A DNA stretch of 64,000 nt from Mercenaria mercenaria (lineage: Eukaryota; Mollusca; Bivalvia; Venerida; Veneridae). The notes below the pieces were generated by a model that was not told the origin of the DNA, searched no databases, and worked only from the letters and a program-made list of their open reading frames with translations. Each line of letters begins with the position of its first letter. Within the stretch, counting starts at the first letter, position 1. The stretch lies in the NCBI RefSeq assembly GCF_021730395.1, contig NC_069377.1, positions 39,944,501 through 40,008,500 of the forward strand. Direction: 5' to 3'. Both the position numbers and the translations under genes were made by a program. Of this stretch, positions 1 to 10,700 are shown one piece after another.

Positions 1-108
1 TTTCAGATAGAACATAAATATTGTTTCAGTTAATATGTAGACTTTTTAGACTCCTACTGATATCTTATTTTACTAAGTTAAATACAAATAAAATTATTAT
101 TGTTACAG

Positions 109-200
109 GTACATTGATATTCTTGTTTTTAGCCAATATTGTAAAGTTGCCAGTACGACCACACTCTGACAAATATCAAGGCCAATATGAAATCACTTGA
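109..200 (+). CDS. Probable terminal exon of a membrane protein gene
   Basis: A splice acceptor (ttgttacag) ends at 108. An open frame follows from there to a TGA at 198-200, reading about ten hydrophobic residues (TLIFLFLANIV) and then a polar tail ending in YQGQYEIT. This looks like the end of a last TM helix plus a short cytoplasmic tail. A second acceptor-like tttttag ends at 132, so the exon could start at 133 instead. A poly(A) signal about 245 bases downstream fits a last exon. The rest of the gene lies left of the window, so I cannot name the family. Confidence 0.4.
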
Positions 201-445
201 TTAATAACATTATATAATCACTGTACTCGTGTCTGTTCTGTTCTATACCAAATAGTTGTTTATATATAACATATATATACCTCAATTCTCTTTCATCACC
301 CTTAAATATTTACAACTGTTACATTTGTATCCCATTCATTTAGAAATACTGAACTCATGTCAACAGTAACTGTTAGCCTGGACAATTTTATATGCTGTTA
401 TGTGTCCCACTGAATGAGGGTTTGTCTCCATGTTGAAACTGTAAC

Positions 446-451
446 AATAAA
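446..451 (+). promoter_or_regulatory. AATAAA poly(A) signal
   Basis: AATAAA is followed 15-30 bases later by a T/G-rich stretch (ttttggtcttagttttt). It most likely ends the transcript of the candidate exon at 109-200. Confidence 0.45.
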
Positions 452-552
452 TATATACAACTTCATTTTGGTCTTAGTTTTTAATTTGAACTTATTATTT
501 TGTGTGATCTACCAATCATAAAGTTTTCATGGCATTTCGAAGAGCATTTCAC

Positions 553-1018
553 TTTAAAGGGACTGGCCTCCAGATCGCCGAACAACAATTTTTTTAGATA
601 TCTGGAAATAAATGCTATATTTCATAAAAAGGCTTTAAAACTTAATTACTGACAAACTATGTGTTACGGAAACACAGGCAAATTTGCTGTTTTTACTACT
701 TTTTACGTTGAAAATCGAAAAACGTTTGTAACGCTTTACTCCAGGTAAACTGTCTCGATTATAAATATCTATATTTTGAAGTCATTATTAACTAATTCCA
801 CTATAGCCGTATTAGTTACGACGACGGGAAAATGTCTTTATTGTCGCGGCGGTTCAGGGTTCGATTCCCGACGCAGTCATCTTTTTTTCTTGATTTGGAA
901 TTTTGAAAATATTTTAGAAACAAAAACTCATATTTAAATTTAATGTTTATAATATGACCAAATTTCAATTTAAAAGAAAGATTATTTTTAGCCAGAACTG
1001 GTGGTCAGTGCCTTTAAA
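553..1018. mobile_element. MITE family 1, copy 1 (TTTAAAGGSACTGG ends)
   Basis: The left end TTTAAAGGGACTGGCCTCCAG is mirrored by the right end, which reads inward as TTTAAAGGCACTGACCACCAG. The interior carries ggttcgattccc near 860, a match to a pol III B box, followed by a T run. Related copies lie at 37532-37931 and 29844-30240. The TTTA/TTAA at both edges may be the target duplication or part of the inverted repeat. No transposase is present. Confidence 0.65.
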
Positions 1019-2358
1019 ACTAGTATCCGTAGGTAGACTCTACAGGTAGAAATGAGTATTCGGAATACCCCGAAATGACTTGAAATAACTGAGGCCACGG
1101 AGTTATGGGAAAATTTATATATAATGCAAATTAAGTGATGTCAAATTATTTAGGGAATAACCCAGTTTCGTGAAATTATAACAAAGAATTGTTAATTTTT
1201 CTTCTTTATTTTCAAGAAGAACATGAATTTGCCGTGTGTGCGAAACCGCGTACAGTCTGAAACCGGGTACAATCTGCAGTTACAACCAGCCACGAAGTAT
1301 GCAACGGGGTAAGAAGCTTGCAATGATAAATTACTATAAACTTTGAAATTACAATAAATCCTTTTAGTTTTGTGTAACAAAACGACTAAATATGCTCCAT
1401 TTAATATGTGCCTTTTAATATTCAATGTCATTTAAGACTAATTATAAAGGGTTTATCTTGTCAGCGCGCACTTGTTCCGTGTCCCGATTACTACAGAATC
1501 TAGGTCAAAATCCATGTTATACAGCTAACGCCGTAATTCAAACAAATAAAGCATAGCATATAAACATCTGCAAATGTATATTTATTACTTCTACTTAGCG
1601 GAAAAGTTCTTAGATCTAGGTCCATTTCCTTTACTAGTGGGGCACTGCATAAGTTTAGATTTCCCCAGCTAAGAAGGTTCATATACACCGATGTATGTGA
1701 ATTGTCTTACCTTCTTATTGACAACGCAATCTTATTTATGATCTGGGTCATTTAAGACTAGATGTATTTTCTTGTTAGCTTAAAAATATATACACTGCTG
1801 CCGACAAAAAAAAATTGTAAAATGAACCAGGCTATTTAGAAGTTAGGATGATAGCTGCTTATTTTGATTACTTAATATCTTAATATATAAAAATTTGTAA
1901 TTTGTAAACAGGAGTGACTAAAATGCATTAAGTAATATTGTTAACAATATATATAATGTAGTTTCTTTTCAAGTTTGTGTTCATTGCTTTATCTCAGGAG
2001 ATATCCGGCATAAGCCGGTATTTGAACGTGACTTAATAGTATGTTGCCTCGTTAAAAGTACTCAAGCCCATAACATTTGGAGCCTCTGGCTAGCCAGTCT
2101 TCCTAAAAATAACCAAGACACTTTAACATCCAGTTATTAACACTTATTTATGCTCACAGCGTGCTAAGTACATGTTGGAAGTTCACCTAAGGAACTTTGT
2201 AAAATTTAGTTGCTCAACCAGGATATAAGTATAAATTTGAAAAACATACTTTGCCGAATGAATGATACGACTATAAGAGCTATTGTATTATATTTGTCAA
2301 AGACTTTACATGTTGCCAAATTTTATTACTGATGGAAGTTCGTAAAAAGTTGCCTATC
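1019..2358. other. Intergenic, no gene seen
   Basis: AT-rich sequence with short chance ORFs only (for example 1192-1431 and 1500-1688 on the minus strand). These show no codon bias, no splice context and no recognisable motif. Confidence 0.5.
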
Positions 2359-2716
2359 TTGGTGCCAACTGCCTCGATAACCTAGTGGTACAGCACCCGC
2401 TTCGAGTGCGAAAGGTCGTGGGTTCGAACCCTGGCCGCGTCATACCAGAGACGTAAAAAATGGTACTAAATTTAGTAGCTTCCTCGCTTGGCGCTAAGCA
2501 TTAAGAGGACAGTGCTAGGACTGGTCAGCCCGGTGTCAGTATAATATGACTGGGTGGGGTATCATGTCATGTGTCTACGACATGATATCCCAGTAAGGCA
2601 GCACTATAAAGATAGGCATTGTGCTCAAGTAGACACCGTCGTTTTTATGATTGAAACTTGTTGAAAAAGACGTTAAGCCCCACATGCATGCACGCACGCA
2701 CGCATATTGGTGCCAA
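2359..2716 (+). mobile_element. tRNA-derived SINE with 10 bp target-site duplications
   Basis: A tRNA-like head (2369-2450) has an A box around 2377-2390 (taacctagtggta) and a B box at 2421-2431 (ggttcgaaccc). A body follows, with a 3' domain containing ttgttgaaaaagacgttaag, and the element ends in a short GCAC repeat. The element 2369-2706 is flanked by identical 10 bp direct repeats ttggtgccaa at 2359-2368 and 2707-2716, so both ends are well defined and the copy is fairly young. The same tail type occurs in the other SINE family of this window. Confidence 0.85.
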
Positions 2717-4180
2717 TAATTGAATTGCGAAGCTACATTTGCCTTTTTGTTCAGATTATGGAAATATCCGGAAATCTATCACTTGCAAATATGTAACTGG
2801 AATTTATATTGGAATCAAATATAAAACCCTTAGAATTTTTATATATTGAAATGTTGCAAGATTTACGTATATACCCATAACTTTCCTAATATTCTTTCAA
2901 ATATAAAACCCATAAACATGTGCAATAAGACTTATTATGAAGTTTCAGAAATCTAAAAAACCTTCATTAAGAAATGACCATTAAGGGGCAATAACTCCAC
3001 CCAAACATTCAAATTGAAAACACCGACTATAATAATTATGATGAAAACATTTACTTTGGTACCGAAGAAATCTATGAAATTCGGTTGAATTCGAACTAGT
3101 AGTTTTAGAGGTCTAAGATAAGAAGTCTGAACATACACAATACTTCAAAGGCGATTCTTACAAAAACCATTTCAAGGTAAAATATGTACACTATATGCAA
3201 ATAGGCTTTGTACTGATCGATCAGATAAAATATCGATCTCCGTTGGCGTAGCACCGTGTAGGCTACAAGTTCCGGCAAAAAAAAAGAACAACATTAATAG
3301 ACTATACACCTATATGTATGAATGAACAATGTTTGTTTGCATAAGAAATATAAGGAAATTAAAAAATTGAATGATACAAATCTTGATAAATTGTCCACTT
3401 TTGACATGACGCACTACATAATAACAATCTACCAAGTGTATTCTTATGCACTGGGCCTTTCGAAGGAAACATGTAAAAAAAAAAATGATGATTATGCTTC
3501 ACATTTCTACATTTCGTTACAACTGCCCATTTTGGAAGGAGGGAAAACCAAATATTTGATTTTCTGAATGGGAAGTTTCCTCTACTGTTCGGGTAAGAAA
3601 GTAAGTGTGCCATTTTTATTTTGAAAATGTTTAAAGGTATTAAAAATAAGGGGAACAGAATGCAATCCTGTGGCGGATAAGAGGTCAACCTGCCCAAAGA
3701 AGGTATCTCACAGGAACGGGGATACGTTATAAGGTAGATGGTTCTTTCTTAAATGCAGCAATTTGCCAACCATTACCATTTAGTCAATCTATGTCCTGTA
3801 CAGCTGAAATGTATTCAGTAGAACCATTCCTCTTGTCACATACATTGTATAACAGAGGAGTGGTGATCAATCTGAATATTTCCCTTTAAAGATGGTAAAT
3901 AAAAACAAAATATTTACAGTAAATAAAACATTTATTTGTTTTGCTCAGCAGCATAAGTTCATGTTTGATCTAGAGAATAAGTCGAACAGAACAATACTTC
4001 TGTTACCAGTAATCTAATATGGTCAACAAATATCTTAACTGTATATACAGGGTAAATAATGGACTCACATATTGTTTAATCATTACAGTTATAATGTTTC
4101 TCATAATTTATTGTAAATGTAGATAGTAAAAATGCTTATAATTTGAATTTCGAGATTTCAGAACACACTTTTATTATTTT
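2717..4180. other. Intergenic, no gene seen
   Basis: Contains overlapping antisense ORFs at 3322-3697 (81 and 112 aa). They overlap one another, contain homopolymer runs and show no motif. I see no promoter or domain here. Confidence 0.45.
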
Positions 4181-4443
4181 GTTTGTTTTGGGTTTAGCGC
4201 CATTTTTCAACAGTATTTCAGTTATGTAACGGCGGGCAGTTAACCTAACCACTGCACCAATACAAACCTGTTCTCCGCAAGTAACTGCCAACTTCCGCAC
4301 ATGAATCAGAGGCGGAGGACAAATGATTTCAGACACAATGTCTTTTATAAAATCGTTACGGAGAACATACGCCCCGCCCAGGGATCGAACTCACGACCCC
4401 GCGATCCGTAGATCTGCGCTCTTCCTATTGAGCTAAGCGGCCA
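4181..4443 (-). mobile_element. tRNA-derived SINE, second family, copy 1
   Basis: Read on the minus strand it starts with a tRNA-like head (gccgcttagctcaatagg A box; gtgagttcgatccc B box, around 4380-4443). It ends in a 3' domain with ctgttgaaaaatggcgctaa and then aaaac-rich sequence. A colinear copy lies at 36996-37265. The 3' domain resembles the tail of the SINE at 2369-2706, as expected if both families use the same LINE machinery. Confidence 0.8.
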
Positions 4444-4758
4444 GATTTGGATAAACATGAAAACTGCTTTAAAATGTTTATATTCAATTTTACTATTTTA
4501 CGGAACCATTTTAAAAAGTAGTCTGCTATTTTATTTGGTTCATGTCATATACGTCATAGCCTGTTCCCCAATAAAATCTGTTCTCCAATAAGGTTCTCCA
4601 ATATGATCAGTCTACTTATTAATAGTTTAGCGTGTAATAGGAAAACATTTACACACAATTGAGCGGATCTAGTTAAAACAATTCAGAAAGTTTTAATTTA
4701 TTCTACAAAAAGTAAAAAAAAAAAAGATTGCTCCGGATTTTAAACAGATATCAAAAAG

Positions 4759-4789
4759 ATGTGGTATCTACTTCTTGCAAGTATTTTCG
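4759..4789 (+). CDS. Receptor exon 1 (start of signal peptide)
   Basis: ATG at 4759 opens MWYLLLASIF. Donor G|GTAAGAGG lies at 4790. The exon is 31 nt and leaves phase 1. It was chosen as the start because joining its trailing G to the TA at 12818 gives a continuous hydrophobic leader, MWYLLLASIFVLFSTVHNAE, with a good cleavage context (NAEA/Y). It is too short to be seen without splicing. Confidence 0.75.
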
Positions 4790-7700
4790 GTAAGAGGTTT
4801 TAAACATTTATTCAAGTGTGCACATCTAAAAGAAATCACTATACTATACTATTTTGTACTGAGACATTCCTGAAAATGAATATCTGTATTTTCTTTTGTT
4901 TTAGTTTTAAATATTGAAATCATAACTATGATAATATTCAGGACATAAGGGTTTTTTTTTAGATAACATGGTGTTTTCACTTTTACACGAATTTTTACCT
5001 AAAAATTAGTAATGCTCACGGATTTTAATTGTGAAGATAATGATTGAAAAACTGTATCTGCCTAATGGGACCCTATTGGAAAGAAGTGATTAATTTTACT
5101 TTAATGGGTCATCCTAGGCGGTAAAATCATATACTTTTTTATGTCATAACTATAAAATATACTTGACTCAATCTTTCATGTATTAATCAGCATATCTATT
5201 TTAAGATTTTTGTAAAATTTTAATCAAAGCGTTTAAAATATATTGATTAGTGTGTATATGTATTTTCACTGTATAATTTATATATAATGTTTCATGATAT
5301 TATGCCTCAATAAATTTGAATTGAATTGAGTCCCTGCCAGTTTAGTAAATACTTCAGTTAATGGCTTTTAATTCCTAAGTAGAAGTAAGCATTAAATAGT
5401 ATCGTATCAAATTATATTCCAACATTTTTAAGATTTTCTTTTAGATAAACAAAGAAGGATTTTACCGTGTATTGTCTTGTAGATTAAAACATGTTTCCCA
5501 AAATGACATACTTTTGGCTATTCCGCCTAAAAAAGGATTCCAGATTAGTATCCCTTCCTGGTGTAATTCGAACGTGTTAGAATGGAAATAGATTTTAGTT
5601 TTGCGTGCTTTGTTGGCAAATAAAACACGTTTTTTTTTTCGTTCGTTAAATAGTCATTGAGGATGAAAAACATGTCATCATGAAATGTCAATTATTATAT
5701 CTAGACCTTAGATAAGAATTGTTCAGAAATGCCAGTTCTATAGAAACAGGATTTAGATACTACTCAGAAAATGAACATTTTTCATTCATTTTTAAAAGTA
5801 CAGCTCCTGTTCGTTTTACAGCAAAACACTTCTTTCTTATTTTAAGGAGAAGAAATGAATTTGTATATAAATAAAGAAGATAATAAATGTACAAACACTA
5901 TTCACAATTTAGATAAAACATTTGCTTTAGTGTAATGCATAATGTCAGTGTTAATCATTCTTATTCCATGCAAAGTAATTTCCATGTAAGACGTGTTTCT
6001 TTTTGTTTGATAAATGTGTTTACAACTTTTTGCAATGGTATTCACTATGCCTTTTTAAAATACTTTTAACAAAACGTACATTTTAAAGAAATTTTAACAA
6101 CAGAAATAATAATAATTATTAAGTGTATTTAGGAAATTATAAACAGCTTAGCCGTATCAATAACACTGGCACTATGCTCTTCTTATTCCAATGTGATATT
6201 TATGACAGTCTGTAAAAATGTTTCATCTCTTGTTCAATGTAAATAAGACTGTTTTAAAGGTTTAAATGGTACTGCTTCGGTACTTTAATGTCTAATAATT
6301 TTTAGGTAAATAATGATAGAATTTTAAGTAATAGTAATAATATTAAAAATGAGTCTAATTTAAGGTAATGTCTGACTTTTTATAGTCAATTCAATCTATC
6401 ACAGTCTCTTATAATTCATATATGAATGACTGTACATTGTATCAATGTTTATGATTTATGTTGTATATTGATGTACATTAAAGAGACTATAATTAAGAAA
6501 TAATAAGTTCCCAAGCGTGGTTTATCGTAGAATAACCCGTGTTTTTGAGTTCTTATGCGTAAGAATATATATCAAGAAGGCCGTAGGCCTGAGTGATATA
6601 TTTTTTCGCATAAGAAAGAAAAACTCGGGTTATTTTACGATAAATCACACTTGGGAACTTGTTATTTCGATTCTAACACTACATACTAGTGTCAACAGTT
6701 AGAAAAAATGGTAACTACTTTTTACGACATGAACTACACTTCGTGCTATGCACCTGGACCATTCTGTACATAGAGGATGACGTAACTTCTTTGCACGCGC
6801 ATGGGTTATCGCAAAATAACCGTTGATTGATTTTCTCCTATGTGTATATAGGTTATTTGCTGGTCGTGTTAGAATAAAGAATATGTATATCATAATTATC
6901 ATAACCTTGTATTAAGAGTTAATTATGTTCCATTTTGTCACTCCCTAAATTTTATTACATTCTTTAGAGAAAGCACGGAGCAGTGGATTAACAGTGTGTT
7001 TTTCAGCTTTTGATTAATGTATGATTCGTCTGCGAAAAATATTTCTTAAGCTAGAATCACACAGCCCCGGACGGTCTGGATAGCATCCGTAACGCATCCG
7101 TAGAACTCTTAACTCATTCGTAAATCATCCGGTGTATCAGTTCAGAAATCGGGGGCATCCAGGGGCAAGGGTGTGAAGTTTTGAACATGCTCGTAATTTT
7201 GCCATGGATAATATATCCGTAAGGAATCCATAATAAACCCGTAACAGTTCTGAAAAGATCACATCATATTTTAAAAGATCGTAACAATCTGGAAGACTAT
7301 ATGTGGTCAAACATACGAGCTATTACGGCTTTATTCCGGTTCTAATAAGGCTAATTAAAGCTATTGGAGATTTATACACATAACAAATTCGCAAAACCTT
7401 TTTGTTTCTTACACATTCGGGGCAATCCGGGGATAGGAATCCGGAACTCATCCGCAAGCCCATCCGGGGCAGTGTGATTCTAGCTTTAATCCTAGAAACC
7501 TTTTTATGTTTGTTTGTTTGATTCTGTTTTACTTATGGCCATGCAGAAACTATAAACTAGTATATTGTAATTCAATTATCTAGGGCAAATCAAATTCTAC
7601 CATATTTAACAAATAAATGTTATTGGTGTTGTCACGGCAACCGAAAATCCACAGCACCCATGCACCAGGAGAATTCAGAGGTGTGAAAATAAAATGTCCG

Positions 7701-10700
7701 TGATGAAATCAAACTTAAACGGGTGTTATTTTTCATTCAAATCATTTTAGGTTGTTTCTAAAATGTTTAGATAGTGATACGCAGAATTTGTCGCATAAAT
7801 GACATTTAAAATAAACGCCAAACAGGAGGACGTTGTACTCCTCTCATGACGTTGGAGTCATGTCTCCAAATTCCTTCGGTTACCAACGTAAAAACATTTT
7901 AAGTCAGTGAAGATAGTTTCTTCAAACTTTCAGTTTGAAAGGTAAAAATATGTTCTTAATAGATATTTTGTCATCTCAGTTTTGATTTTTTGTCACTTAA
8001 GACGGTTTGGTCATCGAACGATCAGATGAATGTAAAATATCAAATCAACTAAAACCAAAAAGCAACATGCATATATATCCCGGCACAACCAGTTTCCGAC
8101 CGCTTAACAAGTTTTCTGTCCAGTTTTGCACAACTGCAAGTCCAGATCTTTGGTTTATTTTGTCTTACACTTTTTATCAGCATAAGTGTTTTAAAAGCAT
8201 ACCATTTAAGTTTCAAGTTTCTTACTGATCGAATCCCTGAATGATTATTGTGACCGTCAGTAGGAAGTCATGCTGAAAATTTACAGCCTAAATCCGAGCA
8301 CTGGTGGTATTTTCCTTCCAACGACAAGAAACACGACTAAACTGTTACTATACTTTCATTACACAATGGCAAACATAGAACACACACACAAATGAAGTCT
8401 GGCTACAAACATCAAAACCAACATGGCAGATCAATGTACTGTAGGTACAATTGCCTAAATTGGCAGCTAGATTACAGGGGGTAGGGTAAAGTAAATGGCA
8501 GACAAAAGTTAGTGCATTATCTAAAGAACTATATCATGTGCTCAATAACTCCAGAGAACCTGGGTGTCACATCTGCTACATTGATAGCTGTCGCAGATGA
8601 CAATGTATTACATTACTGCTAAGGTTTTGACACTCCAAATATTAAAAAATGCTCAGAAAATGAAAAAAGCTGTTGCAATGACAGGCATCAGGATTGCATT
8701 GTCAAAATAATTTTGTGTAGTACGATTCACAATTTTTGAAGGAAACATGGGTTAAGGAATATACATTTAGTGCAAAAGATATATAAATAATGTACATTGG
8801 TTTAAGTAAGAATAGGTAGTAGCCAAGGAAACATGCAGGTTTTTTGGTAATATGAAAAAACCTCCTGAAAACATGGCACTGCTACATAAAAGGAATTTAT
8901 ATAAATTTCCAAGTACCAAAACTGAGTGAAACTGGGATTCTAACTTGTTCTGATCCACTGTAAGCAATGAAACAGTTGCAACTGATAAATTTGGCTTGTA
9001 ATGATTTTTATCATACAAAGTCTTAGACAGTCGAAAATAGGTGGAGGTCGGAAATAATTTGTTTGGGGATAGTATAAAAACATCAAAATTGTAATCAATA
9101 CCATTTGAATTATGATATGAATACAAAATACAGCTAAATCGTAAGTTTAGTTAAAATGGAGTTACGCATAAATGATGTTTTTCGAAAAACTAGGTTCAGC
9201 ATATCCCTCTATAGAAAAAACCTTAGCTAAATTATGTATTTACATGTTGATAGCAGTAATATACAACTGCAAAACGAGTTGAAACTAAAATGATAATAAC
9301 AATAATAATTATAATTGTAAAACTGATACTACTTACTCTTTTAGCGCTTGGGAGGCTCCTTCTGATATCAGATTTTTTACGCATTTTGTTCGTGTGAAAT
9401 GCCTGCCTTTCGGCTATATTGTTCAGCTATACGATATAACATTTTATTAAACAGATGTTTGTATACTTTGTATATAACATGCGTGAATGAGAACCATTAG
9501 GTTTCTTTGCATTTGATTATCCAAATTCTTTGTTATTCGCTGAGGTTTCTCGAACTCCTTGATAGAACATTTAGTTCTCTACCATCCAGCCTATAACACG
9601 ATCTGCTAGTGTGTATCAATTTTTTTTCAGTTTTCTGATCAAACAGTTAGGAGTATTGCTTTCATTTTAAAAAAAAAACCTATTTAAAGGATAGCGTTAA
9701 TTCTAAAAATCGTTCAATGGACAAAAATAATGACCGTTATCAGGCATGATAAAAATTATAACTGTTGAAGGGACATACCGCCAGGTGAATGTAAAACATC
9801 AAAACAACTAAAATGAAAAGCAACATGCATAATCATAATATCAAAACATCAAAATCTTAATCAATACCATTTGAATTATGATATAAATACAAAAGGCAGC
9901 TAAATTTGTTCTGTTTCATGAGTGTTTTCTTGTAAATAAATGCTGCCTTTAACTCACTAAATCTTATATTTAACATTCTATTCATGACTGTGTAGCAATA
10001 AAAGTGAGTTTCAATATATAAATGAATCCCTTTGATGTACTAATTGAGCCGTGCCATGAGAAAACCAACATAGTGGGTTTGCGACCAGCAAGGATCCAGA
10101 CCAGCCTGCGCATCCGCATAGTCTGGTCAGGATCCATGCTGTTCGCTTTCAAAGCCTATTGCAATTAGAGAAACTGTTAGCAAACAGCATGGATCCTGAC
10201 AAGACTGCGATGATGTGCAGGCTGGTCTGGATCTATGCCGGTCGCAAACCCACTATGTTGGTTTTCTCATGGCACGGATCAATTATTCTTTTTTTTCATT
10301 AAGTACTACTGAATTTTTGAACTGGTCATAAATCGAGTGCATTGTATTTTATAATTAATATTGTACACAGAAACCTCATGGATGAGTTATTTACTTTAGA
10401 AATCAATTAGGTTTGAGTTAAATCAATCATTTCAACAGTAGAAGCATTGTAAATATTTGCCAGCCATTAGAGAAAAAGAAACTATCACATTTATTCAATA
10501 TGCAGTTACGTTACTAATTGTACACCGGAGACAAAATGATGCCGTTTATATTTTGTTTCGGAATCAGCTAGCGCTTTCACATATACGCTTAATTTGATGC
10601 GAAAACCACAGGTGGCAGTAACGTATCTAGGATACAGTATGGGTCGATAAGCCATATATGTTTGCAAATTTTCAGTTAATTCTTATTGCGTGCCTTACAC

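Noticed and set aside
2369-2450. tRNA gene
   Set aside because: A and B boxes are good but the sequence continues as a SINE bounded by target duplications.
3322-3697. 81 and 112 residue antisense ORFs
   Set aside because: They overlap each other, run through homopolymers, and have no homology-like motif or gene context.
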